Positions 44,052 to 55,960 are shown, counted from the first letter of the stretch. The stretch is 64,000 nucleotides of DNA from Byssochlamys sp. IMV 00236 (GCA_001931875.2 MSJH02000544.1:62001-126000); one strand, 5' to 3'. Made by a program: numbers and translations. The notes: generated from the letters alone by a model not told the origin.

Positions 44052-47000
44052 GGTGGAACGATGGATGGGAATGAATGTCCAGCACAAACACTGACTAAAC
44101 AAGTGAACGAGGGTGAGAACCCTGAAGCATCTGGGGACAACTGGGGGAGAGGAGGCTGGGACCCTCTCGAACAGGGGGCGCTTGGGACGACGACGCTACG
44201 CAGGAGAGTCCTGTTTGGAGGGGTCGCCTAGAGAGAATGAAGCTGAAGGAATCTAGCAAACTGAACAAATCATGCCATCCAGCATGGTGCGAGAGGGTTG
44301 AAGAAATAATGCAGCGACGACGGTGCAGAAGGATGGAGAGAATGTCGGAAACGGAGAAAGAAATCCAAGGAATTGCAGGATGCAGAGCAGAGAGGACGAT
44401 GATGCAGACAGCCGGGGTGGGGGGGGAGGATGTTTTGGTTTGGCTGGATCGAGCTGAGGAGAGGCTGGGGAATGCGTGGCTGGTGGAGATCCTTGGTTAG
44501 CTTATCTGTATGGTTTAGTTAGTTAGTAGTTATGGGATGGGATGGCATGGTAATAATAATACATACAGCTAGTTGATTGATTGATTGATCTTCACAATAA
44601 TACTAATAATAATTGTAATAATAGCTACTGAAGACATTCTCTAAATAATTAACATACACAGTTCCCAATGCGGACAGCAATGCAACTGTATCCCTCAGTT
44701 GTCCCTCCAGAATCCCATATGATCCTACCTACTAAGTCATCCCCAGCCACACACACGAGATCGCCGCTAATGTCTCGGATCTGCATCGGTCCGATCTCAC
44801 GCGCTAAACCCGATCGGGCCCATCACTGACCTCTCGCCCCGTGCTCGACAACGTCGTTGGGCAATTTAGGCGAATATGTATTCGTCGACGAGATCAAGCG
44901 CCCGTTGGCATCACGGGCTGTTGCCCGTGGAAGAGCTAGAGCTGGATCTCTGACAGCTCCCGTCGACCACATACGCTCTGCTGATAGGTGCTCGTCCGGT
45001 GGAGAGCTGCTACGGGAAGCATATCCTGTACTTAGCATCGTCAGAACGGGTATCGACAAGACCACGAGCCAATATGTGATGGTTACCTGGCGAGCTACCG
45101 AACGACACACAGACACACAGTCCTAGAGCATGTACACTCTTCCAGAAACCCACCCGGAAAGCAGAATCCGGCAAACGCATTCCATCACACTATTGGCATA
45201 GGGAGCAGTCTCCATGCATTGTGCACAACCTGAGAAGCATCAGCCTGAAGCTGTCACACTCGCATCCCGTCCGCTTCCAGTAGTTCGCAATGTTTCAAGT
45301 CCCTCCAAAGAACTTTTCCCCAGCCTCGACGGGCCCTCTGGCATGCGGAGCCCGAGCCAAGGACGGCCCGCAGAGCCGCTACCCGTTGTCCATTGTCTCT
45401 TGCATGCACAAGTCGCTCTGCGGGGATCGAAAAACCCGTCTTAGGACCAACGTATGTATGTACGCCCGTTGGTAATCGCTCACAGCAGGGCAGATAGATC
45501 GACAGACAGGCCAGATCTCTCACCTCGCTGGAAGTCGTGGACCGTCGTTCATTTCGGGCACTGGCGGTCAAATCTGGGCACCGCAGGCCTACAGTAGTGC
45601 TCTCGATAAAGCAATTGCACACGACCACGCAAGATCAGAGTTATACTGACCGCTCTTCAATCGCTGTTACACATATCCAGTAACTTTCTCTGCCGTTCTA
45701 CTCAAGCATCACCATCAGGCCCGATGAGAACCATTCCTCCGTTTCCCCAATGGCCGCAGCTCAACTGCTACATCCGGCACCGGTGAGGGAATAGGTGCAG
45801 CATGTGTAGACCGTCTAGGCAACGGCATGATCCGGGAACAGGTATAGAAGATCTAGACAAAGCCATTGTCTGGCGATCAATATTATCAGCCTCGTGGTCC
45901 TCTGTACAATCCTCGGAGCAATCTAGAGTCTTCATCGCCAGTCTACAAGAAAAATGTAAGAAGCAGATTCTAAGCATATACGAAAAAAAAAGCACTGACT
46001 ACGACCAATGGGATTAAAGGTAATCAGCCTGAGCTCTTTTATTTGCTGATGATCATCCTTCTCGGAAAAAGACGTGGTGATTCTAACCGCCGCCAAATAT
46101 GATGGCTAACATTCCTGAGCTCCGGCCTGTCGGAATGCCCCTGTCGATCGCAGCCAAGAGCGGTCTTCTCTCTCGAAAAAAAGAAGAGAAGAGCGGAGAG
46201 TCAATGTTTTAAACAGAATTCTATTGTTCTTTAAGCTTGATGGGATTAGGATTCAGATACGAAGTTAATCGCATCCTGCGATGCTTATGGCATAGTGGGA
46301 TTCATTAGGGTTGATCACGTTCGGGCCCGGGTCCGGGTCCGGATCCATACGAGGATCATCTACCAGATGATTCTATAATTGAGGAAAACAGCTGTGCTGC
46401 ATGTCCTTGAAGAATGAGCACAGTCGTTTGACCGGACCTCTGATGGTCAGCTGAGGGTTAACTGCTATGCACCGTGAAGATCGATCGAACGCATGCGGGT
46501 TGAAGAGAATTTAGATGGATAAAAAGTAAGTAAACTGACTCGATAGAATATCTCCTAGAACTTTCCTGCTCGAAAGGAAGATGGTTCAGATAGCCTTGAA
46601 TGCTGACGGTGTCTCTTTTTTTCAGGGAAGCTGGTGAGAGTCTAGAGTAAACATCAAGTTAGAACACTTAACCCTCTCAAATACGTACTACAACATGTGC
46701 GCATCTCAGATAAACCAGTGGGATCTATCCGAGATAAGCTTTATCTGATAATTTCCCCTAATGACGAAGCTGCGTACTGATTGATATGTTATAGACATTG
46801 TTATTCCGTACTGTACATGATTACTGCCTTAGAATTCAGGCATATAAGACGAGGCAGGAACCGTTGATACGCGAAATACAGTATGTTACAGAATATGTTA
46901 CACTAGCGCTCTTTCGGATTTTCCCCGACTCCTCCTCCGTAAACTTTTTTTGAGATAGCAATATCAGATTCTCCAACTGCGCCGGAGGAGACCTCATTAA

Positions 47001-47128
47001 AAATTTCATTATCGCACTGTGCCGGCCGACCAGGACAGTCGCCGATGGATCGCGTATCACGGTAATAATCCTGCAGACATTTTCGCCTCATCACATTCGA
47101 TCCGCTCGACTACTATCCCACAGCCACA
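44052..47128. promoter_or_regulatory. 3.1-kb divergent intergenic region, C2 gene / UTP15
   Basis: This should contain the promoters of the C2 gene (-) and UTP15 (+). Short simple repeats occur at about 44,515-44,640 (TTAG, TGATTGAT and AATAAT runs). No gene, RNA or mobile element is supported. Confidence 0.45.
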
Positions 47129-48757
47129 ATGGCTGCCCCCGTCCTGCCTCTTCAGCAGGTCAAGCTGCCGCAGCTGCCGTCGACGAAATTGACGCCCGAA
47201 CAGCTGTACTGGAGGACGTTCAAGACTCCATTGCTGATCCCCTCGCCGTCGAATAATCCGATCAATTACATCACACAGCCTTCTGCGCCTTCTTCCGCAA
47301 CAGCCTTTCCTTCCTTGACACAGCCGCCGGATATTTTCACCGTCACGACTGGCGCTCGAGTCCAGATCTACTCGATCCGCACGCGAAAACTTCTCAAGAC
47401 AATCACTCGTTTCGATGACATTGCCCGTGGAACGGACGTGCGACCGGACGGTCGTGTTATCGCGATCGGTGACGATACGGGTACCATTCAGGTTTTCGAC
47501 GTTGGCTCGCGCGCTATCTTGAAGACATGGAAAGATCACAAGCAGCCCGTATGGGTGACGAAGTTCTCACCAAGTGACCCGACTTCCGTCCTCAGTGCCA
47601 GTGACGACCGTACAGTGCGGCTGTGGGATTTGCCCAGCGAGAACAGCCAGCGGACGTTTGTCGGACACACGGATTACGTGCGAAGCGGTGCGTTCCTGCC
47701 CGGCTCAATGGCGGGCTCTGGAATGATTGTCTCTGGAAGTTATGACTCGACGGTTCGACTATGGGATTCGAGGGTTGAGGGCCGTGCAGCCATGACGTTC
47801 AAGATGCCCGCGCCTATCGAGCAGGTCCTCCCAATGCCTTCTGGAACGACGGTTCTGGCCTCGGCCGATAATCAGATTGCTGTGTTGGATATTGTTGCGG
47901 GTAGACCGCTACATATCATCAAGAGCCACCAGAAGACAGTCACGGCGCTTTCGTTGGCGTCGCATGGTGATAGGCTGATCAGTGGTGCCCTGGATGGACA
48001 TATGAAGGTGTTCGAGACGACGGGATGGAACGTCGTCTCTGGCTCAAAGTACCCATCTCCTATCTTGTCTCTGCGTGTGATCACTTCTGGTGTGGCCCAA
48101 GAGGACAAGCACCTCGCAGTTGGTATGCAGTCTGGACTGCTGTCTATCAAGACTAGACTGTCGGGGCAGCAGAAAGTCCGTGAGCGCGAAAGGCAGAAGG
48201 AAATGCAGGCTCTGTTGGAGGGTAAGCTGGAAGAGCACGACCGAAAGAAGGCTAAACAAGAGCGACTCCGCGGAAAGGGCTGGGAAAAGCGTCTACGAGG
48301 TCGCGATTTCATCGGAGAGGGAGTCGATATCGTTATTGAAGGACAGGACCGAAAAAAGCGCAAGAAGGAACAACCCTGGGAGCATGATCTTCGCAAAGCC
48401 AGATATTCCGCTGCCCTGGACCAGGTCCTGACTCTGAGTGATAAGACTGCTCAGTTGACCCTGTTTACTGCTCTGCGCCATCGCTCTGCTCTTCGCACTG
48501 CACTCCAGGGCCGTGACGAGGTGACGCTGGAGCCTGTTCTGAAGTGGGTCTACAAGCACATCTCGGAGCCCAGACTGGTCGAGCTCTGCGTGGAAGTGGC
48601 CATGAACGTGCTGGATATCTACTCTGGCAACCTGGGCCAGTCCGTCCAGATCGACAAGCTCGTCGAGCGACTACATCGACGGGTGAGAGATGAGGTCGAA
48701 AGAGCACAGCAGGCGTGGCAGACGAAGGGTATGCTTGATATGCTGAAGGTGTCTTGA
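47129..48757 (+). CDS. UTP15: U3 snoRNP protein UTP15 (WD40, SSU processome)
   Basis: UTP15 is a subunit of the t-UTP/UtpA complex of the nucleolar small-subunit processome, needed for 18S rRNA maturation and optimal rDNA transcription. The single-exon protein has 542 aa, close to the usual length. WD40 repeats span residues ~65-345 (for example SVLSASDDRTVRLWDL, MIVSGSYDSTVRLWDS, RLISGALDGHMKVFET). A basic linker (KKAKQERLRGKGWEKRLRG, RKKRKKE) and the UTP15 C-terminal helical domain (RKARYSAALDQVL...LRTALQGRDEVTLEPVLKW) follow. The ATG at 47129 has an adenine-rich context (CCACAATGG). Confidence 0.95.
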   Translation: MAAPVLPLQQVKLPQLPSTKLTPEQLYWRTFKTPLLIPSPSNNPINYITQPSAPSSATAFPSLTQPPDIFTVTTGARVQIYSIRTRKLLKTITRFDDIARGTDVRPDGRVIAIGDDTGTIQVFDVGSRAILKTWKDHKQPVWVTKFSPSDPTSVLSASDDRTVRLWDLPSENSQRTFVGHTDYVRSGAFLPGSMAGSGMIVSGSYDSTVRLWDSRVEGRAAMTFKMPAPIEQVLPMPSGTTVLASADNQIAVLDIVAGRPLHIIKSHQKTVTALSLASHGDRLISGALDGHMKVFETTGWNVVSGSKYPSPILSLRVITSGVAQEDKHLAVGMQSGLLSIKTRLSGQQKVRERERQKEMQALLEGKLEEHDRKKAKQERLRGKGWEKRLRGRDFIGEGVDIVIEGQDRKKRKKEQPWEHDLRKARYSAALDQVLTLSDKTAQLTLFTALRHRSALRTALQGRDEVTLEPVLKWVYKHISEPRLVELCVEVAMNVLDIYSGNLGQSVQIDKLVERLHRRVRDEVERAQQAWQTKGMLDMLKVS

Positions 48758-49190
48758 ACAGCGAGCAGAAAGTATCTTATCGAAAAGCAAACGAGATCCG
48801 GAGCCGAAGAGCTCTTTTCATACCACATACCACTCGATCTATCCTGCGCAGCCCCGACTGAGAGATCAACTGAGACCAGTCAGCACAGACTGTCGCATAG
48901 TGCGATCACGGCGACGCTGACACCGCAGTATGGTCATTGGGTGGATGTACAGTACATCTGGGTGACTTACTGGATACCCACGTTTGGAGTTTTGGGGGTA
49001 TGGGAATGTATGTATTTAGGTAGACAAAAGCGCGACGAGCATTTATCTTTCAGGATGCAAAAAAGCATGGGATAATCGTTATACTTTTTTTTAAAAAAAT
49101 CATTGTGCGAGCAATGTCGTGGTGGCAATTGAGAAAGATGATCCAGCCCGGATGGGGTTTGCATATATATAGCACTACAACATCAACTAC
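48758..49190. other. Convergent 3' intergenic region
   Basis: This 433-bp gap lies between UTP15 (+) and the dioxygenase gene (-). A T/A tract occurs at 49,083-49,100. No gene is seen. Confidence 0.5.
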
Positions 49191-50192
49191 CTAGAAACTC
49201 GTGCCCTGATATAGTCTCGAGAAACCCTCCCCGTTCTCCGGCGGCTGTAACCAATTCCTCTTATCATAGTCCCATCCCTCCCCGCCCTCAATCACATGAA
49301 AGGTATACGCATACCGGCTCTTGGAACTCGTATTCTTCTCACTCTTATGCAGCACATTCCCATGAATCAACACCAACGTGCCTGCTTTAACATCCAGTAT
49401 CTCAAAGTCCTCATCCGTCTCCTTCCCCGTCTCCTCTTCCTCCATTCCCCTCGGCAGTCCCGGTCCATCGTTATCAATAAACTCCGTCCCACCGACCTCA
49501 GGCGGCGCGCGCACGAAACGCCTTCGAATCCGCCCTCCTTTCCGTCCCTTATGCGACCCTTTCCACATACCCAATGTCGCATTTCCCGGACCGGCATCCT
49601 GCATGGCAATCCACCACCCAACAGCCGACGGCGGGTTGGTGTACAGAAACTCCGAGTCTCGATGCGGTGGTACCGCGCCCCCGATCCCCGGCTGTTTGCA
49701 AATCACCATACTCTGCAGACAGCGAGGGTCGCGGAATCCCAACGACTTGGCGATGGCCGCGTTGCGATCCGAGAGCGTTACGTTCTTGAATGGCTCTGAG
49801 AGCGTGTGGAGCGAGTGTCCGATCTTGTTGATGGCGAGGTGTTTCGGTTTTAGTAGCTTCGCCTTTCCCGTCTCGGGGTCCGGGGAGGGGGAGAACGCAT
49901 CGGGTTCGAAGAAGAATCGGACCTTGTCGCCTGAGGTGAGGAAGTAGTCGTCGCCGACGTGTTTGGCGGCGCGGTCTTCGACGTCGTCGCCGGTCGTGAA
50001 GCGCGTGAGAGGATGAGAGTCTAGTGGGAAGTTCTCGAGAAGGTCGTGGGTCGTGGAGAGGAGGGTGGAGAGTTCTGAGGCGGACAGGTAGTCTGGGATG
50101 ACGAGGTAGCCGTTGTCGTGGAAGAAGGTGAGTTGGTCTTGCGTGATGCCAGCAGCTGGAGCGGTCGTTGTCTCAACTGCGGACGGGGCCAT
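49191..50192 (-). CDS. Phytanoyl-CoA dioxygenase (PhyH/PHYHD1-like) family protein
   Basis: This is an Fe(II)/2-oxoglutarate dioxygenase-family protein of 333 aa in a single exon. Residues 19-60 carry the family's opening motif (FHDNGYLVIPDYLSASEL). The iron facial triad is visible: HRD in PPHRDSEFLYT with the distal His in HGNVLHKSEKN. The Arg in SRYAYTFHVIEG suits 2-oxoglutarate binding. WWIAMQDAGPGNATLGMWKGSHKG is the typical core. The sequence is most like the PHYHD1 branch, whose substrate is unresolved, rather than peroxisomal phytanoyl-CoA hydroxylase. No PTS2 is evident; the C-terminal TSF is not a PTS1. Confidence 0.9.
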   Translation of the reverse strand: MAPSAVETTTAPAAGITQDQLTFFHDNGYLVIPDYLSASELSTLLSTTHDLLENFPLDSHPLTRFTTGDDVEDRAAKHVGDDYFLTSGDKVRFFFEPDAFSPSPDPETGKAKLLKPKHLAINKIGHSLHTLSEPFKNVTLSDRNAAIAKSLGFRDPRCLQSMVICKQPGIGGAVPPHRDSEFLYTNPPSAVGWWIAMQDAGPGNATLGMWKGSHKGRKGGRIRRRFVRAPPEVGGTEFIDNDGPGLPRGMEEEETGKETDEDFEILDVKAGTLVLIHGNVLHKSEKNTSSKSRYAYTFHVIEGGEGWDYDKRNWLQPPENGEGFSRLYQGTSF

Positions 50193-53076
50193 TGTTGGGT
50201 AGGTAGTTGGGAGGAGTGATGGAGATAGATTATGGTGTTTGACTCTGCAGTTTCGAGGGGTTTGTTGTAGTCGCTGGTTCTGTGCAGAGAAGTGTGGGAG
50301 AGAATGTAAAGGAAGTAGGTAGAGGTGAGATGGAGAAGAGAAGCGTGAAGCTGGAAGAACAAAAGCGGAGGTGGGGGTTGGAATGAAATAAATGCCTTAT
50401 CGATAAGATGTGAGAGCGACGGTATTTAAGGACAGCTTCCCCCACGCATCTCTTAACTATTAATTGGTGCTCTACACACCAATCCAGCCTATCTTTGGGC
50501 TTTTACGAACCGTTATGTTCTACCCAAGAGAATGGCTGGACTGCAGATTCTTGTTCGGACCTCAGAGTACAGGATGGTTCGAACAGTTCCCAAAGTCTCG
50601 AGTCGAGTTACCTAGGTAGCAGGCTGTAGAGCCATGTTTCACCCTTCATCCAGACCAAGTAGTAGCTATTATCGCGCCTGTTGACCGATGTAGCAGGCAC
50701 AAGCTATCTAGCTACTCGTGCTCGCTCTTTGGCACTGGTTGTGTGACGCTTTTACTGCAGACACAACTCCCCCCAAGCTTCTCTCAGCTTTCTCAGGGGC
50801 AGCTTGATTCTCAACCTCGTCGATCTCCAGTCTCGCGGATCTACGCGAGGAACACTCACTTCTCAAGATACGACGAGACGAATATCGCTTCTTTTTCGGC
50901 CGAAACCTGGAAGTCTCGCACCGGAAAAGCTGGCCTGCTTCGTTTTAGTGTAGATCCTTATTTCACCTTGTATGAGTATGAGTAATACGGGCAGCCAAGA
51001 TAGATAATTTAGGTAGTTAATAGCATCAGCGTCAACAAGTTATCAGATCCCAGATGCAGTCACGATGACTAGCTATTTCGAGGATCATCATTACAGTCCA
51101 CTAGCTATTTCGAGGATCATCATTACAGTCCACTAAAGCCCATATAACCTCATCCGGTTAGTTAGTTAGTGAAACACGAGACGCCCCCTGACTCGAGATG
51201 GGACGCGTCTGAGTTATTATTAATGATAATAGTCAGGGACTTTCAGTTAATCCAATTAGGAAAAAAAGAGGCCATAGCATCAGGTTAACTAAACTGGGCA
51301 GTGGGTAGTTATATCGGACAAAGGCATCCAAGTTATCTAATCCAGATTAGGAATTTGTAGATTTTTGATCTTGGTGCAGAAGATCGATAAGCATAACTAG
51401 CTTAGTCTATGTCTTGCATAAGTAATAATTAACAACTAGTTATGAACATAACATGTGGGTAAGCAGGTAACTACTAACTACTAACTTAGTTATTATTACT
51501 CCGTAGGTACTTTGTGGATTCTTCTCTTAGGCCTCTTTCTGGAAGGTCGATCTAATAACTAAGGGAACAGCTGAACAAGAATAATAACTGACGGGGTTTT
51601 AGTTAACTAACTAACTACTCATTATGGTTAAATCCACTTTTGTGGCGGAGACGGCTGGATCAAGTGATATACGCTAGACTGTGGAATAATAATAAGACCC
51701 GTCGTTCGGAAGGTGAACGATACCTTTCCGACAAAGGAAGTACGCGTGGATGTTTCAGTGTTCTATAGTTCAGCCTCTTGGCTGACGCCCCTTTATGGAT
51801 GAGCTTGAGAGAAGGGATTCGGGGTACGCTCGGCTGCTATGTCTCAGGACACTAGTATTATAGACTGATTCAATCATGGAGTTGCGCTGGTGGGTGGTAT
51901 ATGTAGGTATGCTTTGTGTTAACTATAGCGGAGATGCACGTTCTTGGATGGCACATGGTGATTCCTGGAATAGAATCCCATTTGTAGGACCCGGGTGTCT
52001 GCTTCGCTACAGTTCAAGAAAGAGAAGATAGACTGCTGCTATGTATTCACTACTTCGTAAACGTGCCTATTGAAATTTCCATTCCGGAGGGATATCATAC
52101 TGGGAGATATCATCCCTCGAGGCAAGACCAGACAGTTACTGCAAGTCAAGACTTGGGGCTATAGTACGAATACAGATAACTCAGACTCGTTTTCGCTAAA
52201 AGTAAGAAGGTAGGATTATGTTCAAGCTATCTGATGGTTGGGAGATGAATTCCCTATATTCACGAGGCATCAAACCAGCCACCATCTCTCAACATACATA
52301 CTGCAGGCCTTGAGGGAGGAAATAATAATCGCCGTCACAACTCTACCATGAAATGCATACCTCAGCTGCGTGTGCGCTACTGATGACACGAAGTTCTGAT
52401 GCAGCATCATGACAGATCCATTTCTTGAACCAAGGAGCGATTACGGGGCAGAACACCTCATTTCCAGTCTTCACAAAGAGCCACCCTATACAGAGCGAAT
52501 AACACAGTAGAATATCAAAACATAGAATCCTGACGAAGACACTCCGCACTCTCGAACGTAAACGAAACCCCGTGGAGGCGGTGGCTGGTGGTCAATACAT
52601 CATCACTTCTCCGCCGACCCGACTCCATGGGATAGCTACCGACTGACATCCATCATCAACGGCAGGACAACTGGACAGGAATGACATTTTGCAAACAGGA
52701 ACCATGAACCCTGACCTTTATCTCCAACACCAATGGAATCGTCAGGCACAGGCGTCTATCTGCCAGTTGTGTTCGTCGCCTCATCTTTCTTGCAGTGGAA
52801 CATGATGTCAAACCCGATCATCAGTTGAGTGCGCATACGGCTTGCTCGCCACGGGCCAGAATATAAACGCGCTGCAAACCTTGGTGAAACGGATGAGGGA
52901 TGCCGAGAAGGATGCTATCCATGGTCAGTCGACGACTTTGTTCTATCGATACAACAATCTGTGTCTTCTGATCTCACGCATTCCTTTTGCGTCTTGTCAC
53001 AGAGCAAACAAGCATAATCCCATCAGATCTGGTTCGCGATTAAGATATTATATATCTAGCTTTGCAACATTCCAGA
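50193..53076. promoter_or_regulatory. 2.9-kb divergent intergenic region
   Basis: This lies between the divergent dioxygenase (-) and small disordered-protein (+) genes. A TTTAAG element at about 50,428 lies upstream of the dioxygenase. A 32-bp tandem duplication occurs near 51.1 kb. Many short AT-rich stretches with TAGTTA-type steps occur at 51,400-51,650. No gene is supported. Confidence 0.45.
51069..51135. repeat. Perfect 32-bp tandem duplication
   Basis: Bases 51069-51100 are repeated exactly at 51101-51132, and three bases (CTA) of a third copy follow. Perfect identity suggests a recent slippage event. Confidence 0.92.
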
Positions 53077-53658
53077 ATGACCGATACGTACAGCAGCTCG
53101 TCCTACTTCTACAGCTCCGCAACGAATACCAGCGACGGCTCCTCAACAACCGGTCACCGATATACAACGTCCTCCCACACCGATCCCAACGGAAATACCA
53201 TCGTGCGCACAGCGCATCAGGACCTCGGCGCGCCGGCCGTTATCGAAGAGCGCCGTTACGATCGGACAGGGCAGCAGTTACTGCTAGACACTGGCACCGG
53301 CGTGGCTGGCGGAACGAGACGAATCGAAGATCTAGGATCTTACGACGCAACAGGAGCGACGATGTCTGACCCAGGCACGACTTACGGTACCGATAACGTT
53401 GGAACAGCGGCAGATGCGACGGCGGGAACAGCATACGGCAGCGATACTGTCGGTCCCAGTACCAACGAATACGATCAGCATCTCGACTATGACACCGACG
53501 GACATAGGAGACATCATAGAGAAAAGCAGGATTCAGAAGGCCGCTGGTATCATCGAGATGTTGACCGGGAAAAGTCAGATCCCTCGAGCGGACATGTACA
53601 TCGGGAATATTCGAATCCGAATACGGGGAGGTCTTCTCATACCGATTACGAGTTCTGA
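53077..53658 (+). CDS. Small hydrophilic disordered protein
   Basis: This 193-residue protein is rich in Ser, Thr, Gly, Asp, Tyr and His, with no hydrophobic segment. It begins MTDTYSSSSYFYSS. The pieces HRYTTSSHTDPNGNTIVRT and VIEERRYDRTG look like a compact conserved motif. The middle has Gly/Thr-rich spacers (TGTGVAGG, TYGTDNVG), and the C-terminus has His-rich DGHRRHHRE followed by DREKSDPSS. The composition is that of a stress-associated hydrophilic protein. No domain is recognised and the function is unknown. The start is the first ATG of the frame. An upstream exon cannot be excluded because CCAG precedes the ATG by one base. Confidence 0.6.
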   Translation: MTDTYSSSSYFYSSATNTSDGSSTTGHRYTTSSHTDPNGNTIVRTAHQDLGAPAVIEERRYDRTGQQLLLDTGTGVAGGTRRIEDLGSYDATGATMSDPGTTYGTDNVGTAADATAGTAYGSDTVGPSTNEYDQHLDYDTDGHRRHHREKQDSEGRWYHRDVDREKSDPSSGHVHREYSNPNTGRSSHTDYEF

Positions 53659-53683
53659 GTTTGATTGAGAACCGGCATGGACT

Positions 53684-54225
53684 GCGGCCACTCGTTTGGT
53701 ACGCTCTACACTCTTTGGGTATATTATAGAGTTTACGAATTATGAAGCCTTGAGCGTTGGTTTTGTCTTACGGAAGAAAAAAAGAAAAAGAAAAGAAAAA
53801 GACACGAATGACTAGGCATAGATTCTCGGCACTCCTTTGGTATACGAAGTTACGACTCATATGAAGCGTTAAGCGTCGCTTTTTCGCTTTTTGTTTTCAA
53901 TACCATGAAAAACACAAAAACAACTTGCATCGACATTGGACACCATTTGGTACAGATGTTTACGAGCTATGAAGCATTTACTGCGTTGAGCGTTATTCTT
54001 ATCTTCTATGTACAAAAAAGCAAAAAGACTGGCATAAAAATTGGACACTCGTTTGGTATATGATTTACGAGTCACGAAGCATAAAGCGTTGTTTCTACTT
54101 TTGTCTTAGAAAAATGAAATCAAAAAAAAAGTTCGCTAGAGAAATGAAGACCAAGCGGGCATTGCTGTGCGATTTTTTTTGTCTCTTTGGAAGCAGTGTT
54201 TATAGTTTACAAGAATGCCTACAAA
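53684..54225. repeat. Five degenerate tandem units of a ~110-bp repeat
   Basis: Downstream of the disordered-protein gene a unit of the form GGCAT...CACTCGTTTGGTA...TTACGA...ATGAAGC...GAGCGTT, followed by an A-rich stretch, recurs. TTTGG landmarks fall at about 53695, 53836, 53946 and 54052, with a more decayed fifth copy near 54,185-54,225 (CTCTTTGG...GTTTACAAGAATGCC). Spacing is 141, 110, 106 and about 130 bases. Units differ at many positions. Confidence 0.75.
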
Positions 54226-54646
54226 TGACTTCGATCGATTTTAGAACCAAATTGATACAGCAGCCGCCACAGTTTGCAACGTAATCTGAATGAATCCAAG
54301 TAGATTTAGAGAGCGACTAAACTCCATTATATAGTAAATACCAATTGCATGTTGATACTATGTATGAAGCGTGTTCGTTATTTGTATAGCTGGTAAAGGC
54401 ATGCCAGAACATCTCTCATATATTGTCTCGTCAGTCATCATAGTCCTTTCAAACGCCCAAAGTTCAAAAATATGTGCATGTTGTAGATCAATTGCATCCA
54501 TGTATCTGTGAGCACATGTCGGATGGATTTGAGATAGGTATTGGCATGGGAGAGACGGCCATCTGTGCTTTAATTGTGCATCTTCTGCGTGTCGTCAATA
54601 AACCAACGCGCTTGCACGGAAAGAACTATATTGCCAAAAGTTATTC
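54226..54646. other. Intergenic region, 3' flank of the molybdate transporter
   Basis: This roughly 420-bp stretch lies between the repeat array and the transporter stop codon and is AT-rich. No gene is seen. Confidence 0.4.
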
Positions 54647-55960
54647 TCAGACTCTGAGCCTGCCATACGTCAAGCGTTCTCTGATCTTCGTGAACAAGCC
54701 TGGCAACTGGTAACTCCAGTGGCACAGCATGCCGGCAATGAATCCGATAGCATCGTTCTTGAATCCAACGAGCAGGCCAACGGTCACAATCATAACAGTC
54801 CATCTCTTCTTGCGCTCATAGTCAGTGAGAATCGGACCAATCGCCTGTTCTGAGTCTCCAATGATACCCGGGGCCTTGCCAGCAAGGTCTCGAGCGCCTG
54901 TTGTGTTCAGGCTTTCACCCACACTGGCTAGTTCGAGGCCCGCAGCAATGACCATGACGCCCAATAGAGCTGATGGAAATTGCTTCAGCAGACTGACAAG
55001 GGATTCACCAAAGAACAGGCCAACTATCATCTTTAGGGCTCCCAAGATAATGATGCTGGCGCCAGAACGGGCTCCAAACCGGTACTGGGCCGCTAACCCG
55101 CCAGATCCGTGACAGACAGGCATAGCACCAAACCAGCAACCGAAAAGGTTCATTCCTGCGACACTGAGGCCGATAGAAGTAATCGAAGGTGTTTGAACAC
55201 CCGGCAACAGGTCCGCTGCGAGGTGGACGACTGCGATCACAGAATTAAGCGTCGTAAGCGGGAGCTGGCCAATGCCAGCACCAATTGCGCCTGTTTTCCA
55301 GTCGCTGCCTACTGGGATAGTCATGTGCGGTCTCCAGAACTCCAGTGATGGGAGACTGCCCGATTGCGCAGTGACAATGATGGCGAAGACCAGGCCAACC
55401 ACGAAAACGATTAGAGCATATGGCACAGTGCGATAGGAATTCGTGATGACTAGGAATAAAAACGCAACAATAGCCCAGATCAAATTGTCTGCCCAGGATG
55501 GATAGATCCATCCCAACGAGGCGATTAGTTTTCCGGCTGACGCGATGATGAGGGACAGGCCGGCTCCTAGCTGGATACCCTTGACCACTGGGATCGGAAT
55601 GACATCTGAAAACCAGCGTAGAAGACCAGTAACACTGAAGACAAGAATACAAGCGGCCACAAAAACGCCTGCGGCCGCGATTTCGCCGTTGCTGAAAGAC
55701 CTGGCAATAGCAACGGCGGCGATCGCCTTCATAGGCTGCACGGGCAGCGGGATGCCAAAGAAAAGCCCGGTGAGTATATTGAAAACCCCCGAAAAGATAA
55801 GAGTGCTGGACAAGGAAATCGTGCCATTCAGAGCCAGAGCAATGGCAATAGGAAGGAAGGTGCCCAGATCCCCAAGAGCGCCAGAGATCTCAGATACTGG
55901 CCGCGACTTTAGTTTTCGGAGGTTGCGGGCGGAGATCTGGCGAAACGTGCTGGCCGCCAT
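54647..55960 (-). CDS. MOT1-type molybdate transporter
   Basis: This single-exon 437-residue polytopic membrane protein is a member of the MOT1/sulfate-transporter-like family that imports molybdate for molybdenum-cofactor enzymes. Family signatures are clear: SEISGALGDLGTFLPI near residue 24, PVQPMKAIAAVAIA near 74, and PVCHGSGGLAAQYRFGARSG near 280. About ten hydrophobic helices are evident. The C-terminal half ends with a Golgi/plasma-membrane-type polytopic segment (MLCHWSYQLPG) and a short basic tail. The family is the basis of the function; membrane location (plasma membrane or vacuole) is not clear from sequence. Confidence 0.93.
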   Translation of the reverse strand: MAASTFRQISARNLRKLKSRPVSEISGALGDLGTFLPIAIALALNGTISLSSTLIFSGVFNILTGLFFGIPLPVQPMKAIAAVAIARSFSNGEIAAAGVFVAACILVFSVTGLLRWFSDVIPIPVVKGIQLGAGLSLIIASAGKLIASLGWIYPSWADNLIWAIVAFLFLVITNSYRTVPYALIVFVVGLVFAIIVTAQSGSLPSLEFWRPHMTIPVGSDWKTGAIGAGIGQLPLTTLNSVIAVVHLAADLLPGVQTPSITSIGLSVAGMNLFGCWFGAMPVCHGSGGLAAQYRFGARSGASIIILGALKMIVGLFFGESLVSLLKQFPSALLGVMVIAAGLELASVGESLNTTGARDLAGKAPGIIGDSEQAIGPILTDYERKKRWTVMIVTVGLLVGFKNDAIGFIAGMLCHWSYQLPGLFTKIRERLTYGRLRV

